The notes: a model not told the origin generated them from the letters alone. 33,839 bases of DNA from Alloprevotella sp. OH1205_COT-284 (GCF_003859795.1 NZ_RQYI01000034.1:1-33839); one strand, 5' to 3'; counted from the stretch's first letter, positions 15,668-25,477 are shown. Made by a program: numbers and translations.

Positions 15668-16934
15668 AGCCATACAAATACTGCTACGTCTTACCACGCT
15701 GTTTGCCCAGTGGATTTTGGCCGCCGTGTTTCTCTTTTCCGGCTTTGTCAAAGCACTCGACCCATTGGGCATGGAGCATAAGTTTGAAGCCTATTGTGCG
15801 GAGGCCGGTCTGAATGTCATGGCCGGCTCCCTCTATCTCGATGTGGCCGTCATTGCTCTGACCTTGGTGGAATTTACGCTCGGCGTCTATCTCCTTTTGG
15901 GCATGCGCCGCCGCATCGCCACCTATGGGGCTTTTGTGTTCATGTTGTTCATGACGATCGTCACGATCTACATCTATATTTTCAACCCCGTGCCCGATTG
16001 CGGCTGTTTCGGCGCAGCCATCACACTGACCAACGGCGAGACATTGGCCAAAAACATCGTGTTGCTCGCGCTCACGATTTTTCTGCTGACCCAAAGCCGA
16101 CGCTCACTACGCATCATCTCCCAACGAAATCAATGGTTGCTCTCGGCCTACTCTCTGGTCTATCTGTTGGGAATTACGCTCTACTCTCTGCACTATCTGC
16201 CACTGATCGACTTCACCGGCTATGCTTTGGGAACGGATATACCGAAAGCCATGTCGGGAGAATATGCCATGACATTCACCTATGAGAAGAATGGCAAACG
16301 GCAAGTGTTTACCGAAACAAATCTTCCCGACAGCACTTGGAAATATGTGGATGCCACAACCACCGTCGTCACCGCACCGAGTATAGCCGACTTCTCTCTG
16401 CTCGACCGACAAGGCGAAGACATTTCCGACAGCATCCTCGCCGACACGGGCTTTGTTTTCATTGCCACAATCCCCCACCTGCCGACCGCCGACCCCGGAT
16501 GCTCCGACGCCCTCAACGATGTTTTCGACCACGCCATCGACAAAAACCACCGTTTCTATTGCGCAACGACAGGAAGCGAACAAGACATTTCGCAGTGGAA
16601 AGACCGAACCGGTGCCGCCTATCCTTTTATTTGGGGATCGGCCGAAATGCTCAAAGCCATGGTGCGCTCCAACCCCGGCCTGCTTTTGCTGAAAAATGGA
16701 CGGATCATTGCCAAATGGAGTCGCAACAACATGCCCGACGACGGCGAATTGTCGTCGCTGAGTGATGCCGTAGAACACGTTCAGCGTGCCTCGCGCAACC
16801 GGTCATTCGGCATCCTTTTCCTTTGGTTCATCGTCCCCTTCCTTCTCCTTTTGTCCATCGACCGCATTTGGATAGGAAGTCGCTATTACAAAATTTATCA
16901 CCATTATAAATCTCTTAAAAACGTTCCACAATGA
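15654..16934 (+). CDS. DoxX/MauE-like membrane protein, BT_3928 family
   Basis: The 426-residue protein has a DoxX-like four-helix membrane domain in the first 150 residues, with the hallmark [14 protein letters not shown] near residue 30 and [11 protein letters not shown], a MauE-like cysteine motif, after the third helix. Another helix pair follows, then a soluble domain of about 180 residues that may be thioredoxin-like without an obvious CXXC, and a final helix near the C terminus ([16 protein letters not shown]). The family is widespread in Bacteroidales, usually beside DUF1599 and tpiA, but its function is unknown. The start is a GTG at 15654, overlapping the previous gene by 14 bases; a TTG at 15621 is the alternative. 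Its stop overlaps the tpiA start (ATGA), indicating translational coupling. Confidence 0.8.
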   Translation: MTKHKAIQILLRLTTLFAQWILAAVFLFSGFVKALDPLGMEHKFEAYCAEAGLNVMAGSLYLDVAVIALTLVEFTLGVYLLLGMRRRIATYGAFVFMLFMTIVTIYIYIFNPVPDCGCFGAAITLTNGETLAKNIVLLALTIFLLTQSRRSLRIISQRNQWLLSAYSLVYLLGITLYSLHYLPLIDFTGYALGTDIPKAMSGEYAMTFTYEKNGKRQVFTETNLPDSTWKYVDATTTVVTAPSIADFSLLDRQGEDISDSILADTGFVFIATIPHLPTADPGCSDALNDVFDHAIDKNHRFYCATTGSEQDISQWKDRTGAAYPFIWGSAEMLKAMVRSNPGLLLLKNGRIIAKWSRNNMPDDGELSSLSDAVEHVQRASRNRSFGILFLWFIVPFLLLLSIDRIWIGSRYYKIYHHYKSLKNVPQ

Positions 16935-17689
16935 GAAAGCACATCGTAGCAGGTAATTGGAAAATGAACAAGAACCTGCAAGAAGGCATCACCCTCGCCA
17001 CCGAACTCAACGACATGCTCACCGCCGAAAAGCCCAACTGCGACGTGGTCATCGGCACACCTTTTATTCACCTCGCCAAAGTGAGCGAAATCATCGACCA
17101 CAGTGTCATCGGACTTGCCGCCGAAAACTGCGCCAACCACGCCTCCGGAGCTTATACGGGAGAAGTTTCCGCAGAAATGGTAAAATCCACCGGTGCCGAA
17201 TACGTAATTCTCGGCCACAGCGAGCGTCGCGAATACTACAACGAAACGCCCGAAATCCTCAAAGAAAAAGTTGATCTCGCACTCGCCAACGGTTTGAAAG
17301 TCATTTTCTGCATCGGCGAAAGCCTCGCTCAACGCGAAGCCAACGAACAAGAATCCGTCTGCAAAGCCGAACTCGAAGGCAGCGTGTTCCACCTCACCGC
17401 CGAGCAATGGAGCAACATCGTCATCGCCTACGAACCCATTTGGGCAATCGGAACGGGTAAAACCGCCACTGCCGAACAAGCCCAAGACATCCACGCTTTC
17501 ATCCGCTCTTGCGTAGCCGAAAAGTATGGTGCGGCCGCAGCCGACAACACCTCTATTCTCTATGGCGGCTCTTGCAACGGAAAGAATGCCCCCGAACTCT
17601 TTGCCAAAGCCGACATTGACGGCGGCCTCATCGGTGGTGCTTCTCTCAAAGCTGCTGATTTCAAACTCATCATCGACGCTTGGAAATAA
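16931..17689 (+). CDS. tpiA: Triosephosphate isomerase
   Basis: This glycolytic enzyme interconverts dihydroxyacetone phosphate and glyceraldehyde 3-phosphate. The 252-residue TIM barrel shows all catalytic residues: N9 and K11 in AGNWKMNK, H96 in LGHSERR and E168 in [11 protein letters not shown] (the phosphate-gripping loop follows). The final [28 protein letters not shown] is the standard C-terminal phosphate site. The start ATG overlaps the stop of the upstream membrane-protein gene. A strong terminator follows at 17714. Confidence 0.98.
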   Translation: MRKHIVAGNWKMNKNLQEGITLATELNDMLTAEKPNCDVVIGTPFIHLAKVSEIIDHSVIGLAAENCANHASGAYTGEVSAEMVKSTGAEYVILGHSERREYYNETPEILKEKVDLALANGLKVIFCIGESLAQREANEQESVCKAELEGSVFHLTAEQWSNIVIAYEPIWAIGTGKTATAEQAQDIHAFIRSCVAEKYGAAAADNTSILYGGSCNGKNAPELFAKADIDGGLIGGASLKAADFKLIIDAWK

Positions 17690-17713
17690 CCATTTGTCAA
17701 TCCTAAATTCACG

Positions 17714-17755
17714 AGGACGGGAGACTCTGTCGTGAGACTTCCGTCCTTTTCTTTT
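17714..17755 (+). terminator. Terminator after tpiA, close to the SPOR gene
   Basis: AGGACGG at 17714-17720 pairs with CCGTCCT at 17741-17747; the stem extends inward with one wobble and one mismatch, and TTTTCTTTT follows. It ends 15 bp before the SPOR-gene ATG, which rules out the in-frame start at 17732 and suggests attenuation of read-through. Confidence 0.8.
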
Positions 17756-17770
17756 CATCCTTTCACCGCC

Positions 17771-18280
17771 ATGCGCCATCTCATGCTCATTTCGGTATTG
17801 TTTCTTTGGAACACGCTCGGATTTGCCCACCTCGCTTCAAACTTCGGAAATAGCGTGGCAGCCGACAGTGTTAACGTCAAAGAAAACCTCCCTCTTCCGA
17901 AGCGCAACACGCCTCGTCCGCTCCACGACACCCTACCCTATTCCTCCGACGATGTTTACGAACATCGCCCGGCGCATGCTCCCGCTACGGGCAGACCGGC
18001 CTCCCGCCTGCGCCACAGAACTTCCGGTTATCGCATCCAAGTCTACACCGGAAGCAACAATCGCGCCTCGAAACAAGCGGCCTTGCGCATGAAAGAGAAA
18101 GTACAAAAAGTATTCCCCGAACTTTCCGCCTACATTTATTTCCAATCTCCGCGTTGGATCTGCCGTGTCGGCGATTTTATTTCGCGCGAAGAAGCCCACC
18201 ACTACTTACAAAAAATCAAGAAAGAGCGCATTTCTCCCGAAGCCCGTATCGTTTCGGTCACTGTCTTACGCACCCCATAA
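17771..18280 (+). CDS. Exported SPOR-domain protein
   Basis: The 169-residue protein has a signal peptide ([19 protein letters not shown]), a proline-rich and basic linker, and a C-terminal SPOR domain from about residue 86 ([20 protein letters not shown] ... [20 protein letters not shown]). SPOR domains bind denuded glycan strands of septal peptidoglycan, so a role in division or envelope maintenance is likely. The ATG at 17771 is chosen because the earlier in-frame start lies inside the terminator hairpin. folE follows after 73 bp. Confidence 0.88.
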   Translation: MRHLMLISVLFLWNTLGFAHLASNFGNSVAADSVNVKENLPLPKRNTPRPLHDTLPYSSDDVYEHRPAHAPATGRPASRLRHRTSGYRIQVYTGSNNRASKQAALRMKEKVQKVFPELSAYIYFQSPRWICRVGDFISREEAHHYLQKIKKERISPEARIVSVTVLRTP

Positions 18281-18353
18281 CATCGAACTGCCGTTTTTCG
18301 GGATCGATATGCTCCGTATTTTCTCCTCTCTTCCTCAATCTTCCGCCCTCCTC

Positions 18354-18920
18354 ATGACAGAACAAGAACGCTTGGAACAATTGCAGCTCCACTACACCGA
18401 GATCATCAAGCTCTTGGGTGAAGACCCTCGTCGCGAAGGTCTGCGCAAAACTCCAGAACGCGTAGCCAAAGCCATGCTTACTCTCCTTCGCGGTTATGCC
18501 ATGAATCCCGTAGAAGTGCTCAACAGTGCCAAATTCGTGGAAAACTACAAGCAAATGGTCATCGTCAAAGACATTGAGTTGTTCAGTCTGTGTGAGCACC
18601 ACCTGTTGCCCTTCTATGGCAAAGCCCATGTAGCCTACATCCCCAACGGTCACATTTGCGGTCTTTCCAAGATACCCCGTGTTGTCGATATTTTTTCTCA
18701 TCGCCTTCAAGTACAAGAGCGGCTCACGCTTCAAGTCATGGAAGCCATTCAAGAGGCACTCGATCCTCTCGGCGTTATGGTCGTCGTGGAAGCCGAACAC
18801 ATGTGCATGCAAATGCGCGGTGTGGAAAAACAACATTCCCTGACCACCACTTCTTCTTTTTGCGGTGCATTCGAACAAGCCAAAACTCGCGAGGAATTTC
18901 TTCAACTCATCCATCGTTGA
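18354..18920 (+). CDS. folE: GTP cyclohydrolase I
   Basis: It converts GTP to 7,8-dihydroneopterin triphosphate, the first step towards folate, and often feeds queuosine synthesis. The 188-residue protein has [19 protein letters not shown] (23-41), the zinc ligands C80 and H83 in [10 protein letters not shown] and C151 in [11 protein letters not shown], and [20 protein letters not shown]. This is the zinc-dependent type IA enzyme. MTEQERL at 18354 aligns with usual N termini; an ATG at 18309 would add 15 residues and cannot be excluded. Transcription probably comes from the SPOR gene side, as no own promoter is clear. It converges with the DUF5715 gene over a 700-bp gene-free region. Confidence 0.96.
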   Translation: MTEQERLEQLQLHYTEIIKLLGEDPRREGLRKTPERVAKAMLTLLRGYAMNPVEVLNSAKFVENYKQMVIVKDIELFSLCEHHLLPFYGKAHVAYIPNGHICGLSKIPRVVDIFSHRLQVQERLTLQVMEAIQEALDPLGVMVVVEAEHMCMQMRGVEKQHSLTTTSSFCGAFEQAKTREEFLQLIHR

Positions 18921-19118
18921 TCCGCTTCTTCACCTTTTGCGAAATATTATCCGACAACACCTACCGTATCACCCGACAAGACATAACGGCAAGAGCAGTA
19001 TTCTACGCTTGACGGCAAAACACCTATACATAAGAAAGCACTTTCCGACAATTATAGAAAATCGAATCACCGGAAAGAGAATCCGATAGGAAGTTGTGAG
19101 ATTTAGGTCAGTGATAGA

Positions 19119-19160
19119 TTTTTCTACTCGTTACTCCGTTCAATCTACTCCTTAGGTAAG
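19119..19160 (-). repeat. Two-copy degenerate 21-bp repeat
   Basis: Read on the minus strand, two 21-bp units carry CCTAAGGAGTAGA and TAACGAGTAGAAAA. The latter 14 bases are identical to the core of the tandem array at 33614-33697, which ties this locus to the same repeat family. Confidence 0.65.
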
Positions 19161-19257
19161 ATGCGCTCCGGCGCATTAGGATATATCCGAACAAGCCGAA
19201 GTGAAGTCATTCTTCGTAAAAGGCAACTTTCAGCCCCCTTACCGGGAATTTTTCTTC

Positions 19258-19510
19258 TTTTTGTCTACATTGTCTACACTTTCTTCCTTAAATCGCAGAT
19301 ATATAAACCGTTGCGAATGTAGACAACGCAAAAAGAAACTACATTCGTCGCTACAACCTACACACCCTATCGGGAAAGCGTTCGGATGCCCGAAATTCCA
19401 ACCGTGTAGGCCGTGTAGTTTTTCGATAAAAACGTCTACATTCATTTTCATCTGTCTATCATCGACTTAACCGTTTTCCGTGTATACAGGCAAGTCGCCT
19501 GCCTACACTT
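19258..19510. repeat. Cluster of GTCTACA-type short direct and inverted repeats
   Basis: Two direct copies (TTGTCTACATTGTCTACAC) open the cluster. TGTAGAC appears inverted near 19318, GTCTACATTC returns near 19432, and related CCTACAC and CTACATTCG copies are scattered between. The layout, paired 10-bp direct copies plus inverted copies with no gene, parallels the foldback elements at 12827 and 25478, but the sequence differs. Confidence 0.45.
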
Positions 19511-19616
19511 TCATTTCTCTGAAATTCAACGACATGAAAAGCGTAGTGTATGTTTTTCGAGATTTCAAGAAATAATCATCGGATAAGCCCATATCACACC
19601 CCTAAAAACCACGTTC

Positions 19617-20441
19617 TTATCGCGCTGTGATATGAAAGCAAGCCTGTTTTCTTTCATATTTCACATAACAAGTGCCGAGTTTTCGCTGATCTCGCAAAAC
19701 TTCGGCCAACACACTTTTGAGCGTCACCGCCCATGTTTCCACCTGCGGAGGAAGTTCCGGATCTTGCACGCGAATGTAGTGGTTGTAAGAAATATCAAAA
19801 GTCGTTCCGTAGCGATGACAACTCTGTTCGGAAGCATTGGCATTTCGTTTACGCAATCGGGCAATGTCGTTTTCGGTGCGCAATACGGACGTGACGATGA
19901 GTTTATGAAACGGTATGCCTTTCGAGGCAAGACTATCGAGAAAAGAACGTCCGATTTCGTCAAGCAGGGTCGCTGCTCTCGGCACGAGATAAGGAATGCT
20001 GTGGCTGAGCGGTTTGACCTTATAGTAAGGGCTGTCGCCCACATACACCAATTCCTTGATGCGGTGAGCGGCTTCCTCGCGATCCGCGCATTTCTTCACG
20101 CCGATGCGATAAGCCGTGGCCAATTGCACATCATTGAGATCGGGAAAAGCCTCTTCAAACGAAGCAACAGAAGTGACACGATTCCGCACCGGCAACCCTC
20201 GTTCATCCAAAAGGCGGAGCGGACGGCGCGGGTTTCGGAACAAAGAATCCACCCGTCGAGCCGCCGCCACAATGGGATCAATGGGTGCTGCAACCGTGAC
20301 GGGGTCATCACACAAGCCGACGGGATTTCCGCCGGCAATCGAAGGGAAAAGGAGTTTCACGCCGAAAAGCAACAACGCCGTGCTCCAAAAGAAAAGAAGA
20401 AAGTGTTTTTTGTTGTTTTTTGTGCCGTTAAAACTGCGCAT
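19617..20441 (-). CDS. DUF5715 protein, M15-peptidase-like, membrane-anchored or exported
   Basis: The 274-residue protein has an N-terminal hydrophobic segment (FLLFFWSTALLLFGVKLLF, about 14-32) acting as signal anchor or signal peptide. The rest matches Bacteroidetes DUF5715 proteins as I recall them. Its core reads TSVLRTENDIARLRKRN, then SCHRYGTTFDISYN and a terminal CFHITAR. H209 and D216 in HRYGTTFD, with H270 near the end, reproduce the HxxxxxxD...H zinc-ligand pattern of M15 D-Ala-D-Ala carboxypeptidases (SxHxxGxAxD...H). A peptidoglycan peptidase role is therefore plausible but not shown. It reads divergently from phoH with separate promoter elements between them. Confidence 0.75.
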   Translation of the reverse strand: MRSFNGTKNNKKHFLLFFWSTALLLFGVKLLFPSIAGGNPVGLCDDPVTVAAPIDPIVAAARRVDSLFRNPRRPLRLLDERGLPVRNRVTSVASFEEAFPDLNDVQLATAYRIGVKKCADREEAAHRIKELVYVGDSPYYKVKPLSHSIPYLVPRAATLLDEIGRSFLDSLASKGIPFHKLIVTSVLRTENDIARLRKRNANASEQSCHRYGTTFDISYNHYIRVQDPELPPQVETWAVTLKSVLAEVLRDQRKLGTCYVKYERKQACFHITAR

Positions 20442-20464
20442 GATAGATGTGTCCTATTCTCCTG

Positions 20465-20472
20465 CAAAAATA
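20465..20472 (-). promoter_or_regulatory. -7 element of the DUF5715 promoter
   Basis: On the minus strand TATTTTTG matches the -7 consensus, 23 bp before the ATG. No well-spaced -33 TTTG is seen. Confidence 0.5.
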
Positions 20473-20492
20473 AGAATAAAATAGCAAAATTC

Positions 20493-20523
20493 TTGTCTTT
20501 TCGGTGCTTAAAACGTAATTTTG
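20493..20523 (+). promoter_or_regulatory. Promoter of phoH-purC
   Basis: TTG at 20493-20495, a 20-bp spacer and TAATTTTG at 20516-20523 match the consensus. Because the -7 box covers the in-frame TTG at 20521, translation must start further down, at the ATG at 20557. Confidence 0.75.
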
Positions 20524-20556
20524 CAGTCAATACACGACGTTACTATTTTCCACCGA

Positions 20557-21546
20557 ATGATAGAAAAACATTTCATCCTCGAAGAAGCCGATCCCGCCAC
20601 GTTTTTCGGCATCGGCAATGCCAATCTGCGCTTATTGCGCGCCCTCTCTCCCAAGCTCCGCATCATCGGACGCGGAAATGTGCTGAAAGTAATGGGGGCA
20701 GACGAAGACATGGCCGATTTCGAGGAAAGTTTCGAGCATTTGCAACAACATTGTGCGAAATACAACGCGCTCTCGGAAGAAAATGTGATCGACATACTCA
20801 AACGCAGTTTGCCCAACTCCACTGCCGATGGCGACGCCATTGTCTTCTCCACGAGCGGCCGCGCGATTTCTCCCCGCACCGAAAATCAACGCCGCCTTGT
20901 CGAAGCCTATCGAAAGAACGACATGATTTTTGCGATCGGCCCTGCCGGAAGCGGTAAGACCTACATGGCCATTGCCCTTGCCGTTCGTGCGTTGAAAAAC
21001 AAGGAAATCAAGAAAATCATACTCAGCCGGCCTGCCGTGGAAGCCGGCGAAAAGTTGGGTTTCCTGCCCGGTGATATGAAAGACAAGATCGACCCCTATC
21101 TTCAACCCCTCTACGACGCTCTTCAAGAGATGATTCCGGCAGCCAAATTGCAGGAATACATGGAGCAAAACGTCATCCAAATCGCCCCTTTGGCTTTCAT
21201 GCGCGGCCGTACGCTCAACGATGCCGTCGTCATTCTCGACGAAGCCCAAAACACCACTCCCGCCCAAATCAAAATGTTTCTCACACGAATGGGGTGGAAC
21301 ACAAAGATGATCATCACCGGCGACCGCACGCAAATCGATCTTCCCCCCTCGCAAAAAAGCGGCCTCATCGACGCCGAAAACATCTTGCATAGGGTGGAAG
21401 GCATCGCATTTGTGGAAATGACACGCAAAGACATCGTGCGCCACAAACTCGTCACGCGCATTGTCGAAGCTTATGAAACAGAGCAAAAACGCCGCAAGAC
21501 CTCAACCATGGAAGAACAGCACATGCCCAATATCCACCCTCAATAA
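20557..21546 (+). CDS. phoH: PhoH-family ATPase (PhoH-like, YbeZ type)
   Basis: The 329-residue protein has an N-terminal KH-like region (about 1-100) and a P-loop ATPase domain with Walker A GPAGSGKT (128-135) and Walker [10 protein letters not shown] (D228, E229), followed by [10 protein letters not shown]. YbeZ-type PhoH proteins bind RNA and act with the endonuclease YbeY in rRNA maturation; ybeY is not in this window. The ATG at 20557 follows the promoter by 33 bp. purC begins 11 bp after the stop, so the two are an operon. Confidence 0.94.
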   Translation: MIEKHFILEEADPATFFGIGNANLRLLRALSPKLRIIGRGNVLKVMGADEDMADFEESFEHLQQHCAKYNALSEENVIDILKRSLPNSTADGDAIVFSTSGRAISPRTENQRRLVEAYRKNDMIFAIGPAGSGKTYMAIALAVRALKNKEIKKIILSRPAVEAGEKLGFLPGDMKDKIDPYLQPLYDALQEMIPAAKLQEYMEQNVIQIAPLAFMRGRTLNDAVVILDEAQNTTPAQIKMFLTRMGWNTKMIITGDRTQIDLPPSQKSGLIDAENILHRVEGIAFVEMTRKDIVRHKLVTRIVEAYETEQKRRKTSTMEEQHMPNIHPQ

Positions 21547-21557
21547 ATTCACACACT

Positions 21558-22499
21558 ATGAGTGCTCTTACCCAAACCGATTTCAACTTTCCCGGCCAAC
21601 AGAGCGTGTACCACGGCAAGGTGCGCGATGTCTACAACCTCGGCGACCGCCTCGTCATGGTGGCCACCGATCGCATTTCGGCTTTCGATGTGGTTTTGCC
21701 CGAAGGCATTCCTTTCAAAGGTCAAATGCTCAATCAGATCGCCGCAAAGTTTTTGGATGCCACGACCGACATTTGCCCCAACTGGAAGCTCGCCACTCCC
21801 GACCCCATGGTGACGGTAGGCGTGATGTGCGAAGGCTTTGCCGTCGAGATGATTGTGCGCGGCTATCTCTGCGGCAGTGCATGGCGTGCCTATAAAAACG
21901 GCGTTCGAGAAATATGCGGTGTGAAGCTCCCCGACGGCATGCGCGAAAACGAGAAATTCCCCACCCCGATCGTGACCCCCACAACAAAAGCCGCTATCGG
22001 AGAGCACGACGAAGACATCTCGAAAGCGGAGATCCTTGCACAAGGTCTTGCCACTCCCGAAGAATACGAGGTGCTCGAAAAATACACCCTCGCCCTCTTC
22101 CAAAGAGGAACGGAAATCGCCGCCGAGCGTGGGCTGATCCTCGTGGACACCAAGTATGAATTTGGCAAGCACAACGGCACGATCTACCTCATGGACGAGA
22201 TCCACACTCCCGATTCGAGCCGATACTTCTATGCCGAAGGCTACGAAGAGCGTTTTGCCGCAGGCCAACCTCAGAAGCAACTTTCCAAAGAATTTGTGCG
22301 CGAATGGCTGATGAACAACGGCTTCCAAGGGAAAGAGGGACAAAGCATACCCGAAATGACTCCCGAAATCGTCGCCGGCATATCGGAACGTTACATCGAA
22401 CTCTATGAGCATATCACCGGCGAACCTTTCAATCGCGAGGCCGATGAAAATCTACATGCCCGCATTGAGAGAAACGTGACCGAATATCTGACGAAATAG
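21558..22499 (+). CDS. purC: Phosphoribosylaminoimidazole-succinocarboxamide synthase (SAICAR synthetase)
   Basis: It joins CAIR and aspartate using ATP, step eight of de novo purine synthesis. The 313-residue protein shows [25 protein letters not shown] (about 16-40), LNQIAAKFL, a central [13 protein letters not shown] segment and [13 protein letters not shown] with the metal-binding DTKYEFG. Length fits the longer, eukaryote-like bacterial form. It follows phoH by 11 bp and is closed by a strong terminator at 22575. Confidence 0.97.
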   Translation: MSALTQTDFNFPGQQSVYHGKVRDVYNLGDRLVMVATDRISAFDVVLPEGIPFKGQMLNQIAAKFLDATTDICPNWKLATPDPMVTVGVMCEGFAVEMIVRGYLCGSAWRAYKNGVREICGVKLPDGMRENEKFPTPIVTPTTKAAIGEHDEDISKAEILAQGLATPEEYEVLEKYTLALFQRGTEIAAERGLILVDTKYEFGKHNGTIYLMDEIHTPDSSRYFYAEGYEERFAAGQPQKQLSKEFVREWLMNNGFQGKEGQSIPEMTPEIVAGISERYIELYEHITGEPFNREADENLHARIERNVTEYLTK

Positions 22500-22574
22500 A
22501 CCACTGCGCCTCATAACGTCACCATACGACACTGCAAGATGCCATACGACACACTGCACGTCACCATACACAAC

Positions 22575-22618
22575 ATCTCCGCCCCGAAGCCGTCGAACTT
22601 CGGGGCGGAGATCTTTTT
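22575..22618 (+). terminator. Rho-independent terminator of phoH-purC
   Basis: A perfect 14-bp stem (22575-22588 with 22599-22612, GC-rich CTCCGCCCCGAA arm) with a 10-base loop is followed by CTTTTTGG. On the minus strand no T run follows, so it serves the plus-strand operon only. Confidence 0.92.
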
Positions 22619-22668
22619 GGAAGAGGCTCTATAACACTCTTTTAGCGGATACGTTCTTTGAGAAGCTT

Positions 22669-25254
22669 TCAACCCAATTCCACAATCGTGATGCCGGCTC
22701 CTCCAAACTGTACATGCTCATCCCGATAAGACGAAACGCCGGCCACCGTGTCGAGATAGCGGCGGATCATCGTGCGAAGTGCCCCCGTCCCCGTTCCGTG
22801 GAGGATGCGCACTCTGCGCTGTTCGAGCAAAATGGCATCGTCGATGAAATAGTGTACCGCCGTGACGGCTTCTTCGCCGTGCATGCCGCGCAGGTCTATT
22901 TCCGGACGGAAACGCAGTTTTTTCTCATACATCGCATCGCGCGTTTCCTTACTGATGAAAGTGGACACTTTCGAAACCGTCGGTTTTTCTTCGGGCTTTT
23001 CGGTGGCTTCGAGCCGTTTGAGCGGAACGGTGGTCAGCATCACGCCAAACAAGACACGCGCCGTTTTTCCTTGAATACTCTCCACACAGCCCACAACGCT
23101 CTGGCCCTTGATGCGCACATATCCTCCGACCGTCACAGCCTTTCCCGTCGCCATGGGCGGCGTGTCCGAAGCGGAGGCCTTTCCGTCGAAAGCAACCGTT
23201 TCCGAAGCAGAAGGTTGATTTTTTCGATCTTTCCGGCGTTCCTGTCGGCGGCGGATCTGTTCCATTTTTTTGGAAATGGCATCGGCTTTCGCGGCAGCAT
23301 CGGTTTCTGTCACATTCTGCCGGAAATCTTGCAGTTCTCGTCGTGCGAGCTGTGTACGTTCGCGCTCGGCCTGACTTTCTTTGATCGCGCGTATCGTGTT
23401 TTCAATCATCGCATTCGACTCCTGCAACAATCGTTCGGCCTCTTGGCGCGCTTCGGTCAGCACCTCTCGTTTTTCTTTTGAAATCGTCGACAGTTCTTCT
23501 TCATATTTGGCGATGGTCTGTTCGAGTTTCTTTTCGCGATCGTGGATATTTCTTCGTTTGTTTTCCCAATACATCTTGTCGCGAACGATGTCTTGCAAAT
23601 ACTTATCGCTCATGACATAGTCCTTTCCCACAAGATCGGAGGCATAAGCGATGACACTTTCCGGAATACCGATTTTGCGGGCGATTTCCACGGCAAAGGA
23701 GCTTCCCGGATTGCCGATCTGCAAAACAAAAAGAGGTTGCATCTTCGAGCGATCATAGAGCATGGCGCCATTCACTACCGCAGAAGTCGTTTCGGCAAAG
23801 TGTTTGAGGTTCTGATAGTGGGTGGTGATGATGCCGCAGGCATTGCGCTCCACGAATTGTTGCAAAATGGCCTCTGCCATTGCGCCGCCGATTTGCGGTT
23901 CCGTTCCGCTGCCGAACTCGTCGATCAGCAGCAAACTTTTCGACGTGCAATGCTTCATCATGGCCTTCATGTTGAGCAGGTGGGAGGAATAGGTGGAAAG
24001 GTCGTTTTCCAAACTCTGTTCGTCGCCGATGTCGATGAAAATATCTTCAAAAATCCCGGCCGTCGAATTTTCTCTGACCGGCACAGGCATCCCGCATTGC
24101 AACATATATTGCAGCAATCCTGCCGTTTTCAGGCAAACGGACTTTCCTCCGGCATTGGGGCCGGAGATGAGCAGGATGCGTGCCCGATCGCGCAGCGTGA
24201 TGTCGAGCGGCACCATTTTCTTGTCGTGTCGTTCGAGGCTTTGTTGCAACAACGGATGCCGCGCCTGCACCCAGTCCAATCTCGGTTCGCGGCGCAATCG
24301 GGGCACGATCGAACCGAAATTCTCGGAAAACACGGCCAATGCGCGCAAGTAGTCGATGTGTGCCAAGAAGTGCATCGAATGCAAGATGTCGTTGATGTGC
24401 GGACGAATTTCCGACGAAAGAATTTGCAGAATGCGAATGATTTCGCGTTTTTCGGCCGCTTTCAGTTCTCTGACACGATTGTTAGCATCGACCACGGCGG
24501 CCGGTTCGATAAAGACGGTTTTTCCCGTTGCGCTCTCGTCGTGAATGATGCCTTTGATTTTTCGTTTCAAAGCCGGCGCCACGGGAATCACGAGCCGTCC
24601 GTCGCGCAACGTGGGCGAAACGTCGCGTTCGATGTAGCCCTCGGCCTGTGCTTCGTTGATAATGGAGCGCAGCGAGTGGCTGATGCTCCGTGCCGTCACC
24701 TCCATGTTGTGGCGAATGCTCAGCAGTTCGGGAGTGGCCGTGTCTTTCACCTTGCCATACTTATTGAGCACGGTGTCGATGCGGCGAATGATTTGAGGAA
24801 AACACCCGATGCCTTCCGTCATGCGAAACAAGGCCGGATATTTTGCGTTTTTGCCGCTCTCGGCGGCCGCCCTTTCATCCGCATTTTCTTCATCGGGAGC
24901 GTCGGGCACCTCCTCGTCTTTACGCAGAAAGCTCACCAAGCTCACCACCGTTTGCAAGGATCGTTTCAGATCGAACAGATCGAGTTCTTCCAAATAGGTG
25001 CGTTCGGGGCGAATGCGCATCAGCGACTGGCGAACATCATAGAAGTTTTCTTCGTAGACATCTTCCTCTTCGGCCATGAAAAGGCCAAATTCGCGTGCCT
25101 GCTCCAAAGCCTCTTTCACCTCTTCGTAGCACGATGAAAAGCGGACATGGTTGTCCACCCACTCTGTGCCGAGAGTAGACATACATCGCCCTTTGAGCAA
25201 CGTGCGCACTTCCGAAAATCCGATTTTACGTTCAAAATGGTCGGGATATATCAT
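22669..25254 (-). CDS. mutS2: MutS2 (endonuclease/ribosome-rescue ATPase)
   Basis: The 861-residue protein lacks the mismatch-recognition domain of MutS. It has a MutS core and clamp region, a P-loop GPNAGGKS (about 365-372), Walker B LLLIDEFGSGTEP (about 438-450), a long charged coiled coil (about 540-660) and a C-terminal Smr nuclease domain (about 785-861) with DLRGMHGEEA and HGTGTGALR. MutS2 proteins suppress recombination in some bacteria and split collided ribosomes in others. The ATG at 25254 is preferred; the in-frame TTG at 25281 lies inside the -7 box. It is a single-gene unit convergent with purC. Confidence 0.96.
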   Translation of the reverse strand: MIYPDHFERKIGFSEVRTLLKGRCMSTLGTEWVDNHVRFSSCYEEVKEALEQAREFGLFMAEEEDVYEENFYDVRQSLMRIRPERTYLEELDLFDLKRSLQTVVSLVSFLRKDEEVPDAPDEENADERAAAESGKNAKYPALFRMTEGIGCFPQIIRRIDTVLNKYGKVKDTATPELLSIRHNMEVTARSISHSLRSIINEAQAEGYIERDVSPTLRDGRLVIPVAPALKRKIKGIIHDESATGKTVFIEPAAVVDANNRVRELKAAEKREIIRILQILSSEIRPHINDILHSMHFLAHIDYLRALAVFSENFGSIVPRLRREPRLDWVQARHPLLQQSLERHDKKMVPLDITLRDRARILLISGPNAGGKSVCLKTAGLLQYMLQCGMPVPVRENSTAGIFEDIFIDIGDEQSLENDLSTYSSHLLNMKAMMKHCTSKSLLLIDEFGSGTEPQIGGAMAEAILQQFVERNACGIITTHYQNLKHFAETTSAVVNGAMLYDRSKMQPLFVLQIGNPGSSFAVEIARKIGIPESVIAYASDLVGKDYVMSDKYLQDIVRDKMYWENKRRNIHDREKKLEQTIAKYEEELSTISKEKREVLTEARQEAERLLQESNAMIENTIRAIKESQAERERTQLARRELQDFRQNVTETDAAAKADAISKKMEQIRRRQERRKDRKNQPSASETVAFDGKASASDTPPMATGKAVTVGGYVRIKGQSVVGCVESIQGKTARVLFGVMLTTVPLKRLEATEKPEEKPTVSKVSTFISKETRDAMYEKKLRFRPEIDLRGMHGEEAVTAVHYFIDDAILLEQRRVRILHGTGTGALRTMIRRYLDTVAGVSSYRDEHVQFGGAGITIVELG

Positions 25255-25278
25255 GAATATTTTTTTCTTTTTCGACTG

Positions 25279-25286
25279 CAAAGATA
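25279..25286 (-). promoter_or_regulatory. -7 element of the mutS2 promoter
   Basis: On the minus strand TATCTTTG matches the consensus, about 24 bp before the ATG. A -33 TTTG is not clear. Confidence 0.55.
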
Positions 25287-25477
25287 CGACTAAAAAACGA
25301 AAAATCGGCTTCTCCCACCGACACTCTTTCCACTATCGTCCACACGACACATCGCCCACACAACACATCGCTCGTCGCAGCCTCCGCCTGAGGCTCACAT
25401 TTTCTCTGCAACTTGTTTTCACGGCGGCAAAAATGCTTTCTGCTTCATCTTCGTCCTCTCTTTTCCCTTCTTTTACA

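Larger units (their letters stand above)
18921..19616. other. Gene-free region between convergent folE and DUF5715 genes
   Basis: No convincing gene or terminator is seen in about 700 bp. It contains a 7-bp inverted repeat (CTTTCCG 19041-19047, CGGAAAG 19071-19077) and a two-copy 21-bp repeat at 19119. From about 19258 to 19510 there is a cluster of GTCTACA/TGTAGAC motifs in both orientations. Confidence 0.6.

Noticed and set aside
20521-20556. Upstream TTG start for phoH (a similar TTG exists for mutS2 at 25281)
   Set aside because: In both cases the TTG is part of the -7 promoter box, so it would not be in the transcript.
19632-20957. Plus-strand open frame spanning the DUF5715 gene and the phoH start
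   Set aside because: It crosses two well-supported genes and the divergent promoters, and its composition looks like an antisense shadow.
23542-25137. Long plus-strand open frame opposite mutS2
   Set aside because: mutS2 is unmistakable on the other strand; the antisense translation has biased composition and no recognisable domain.
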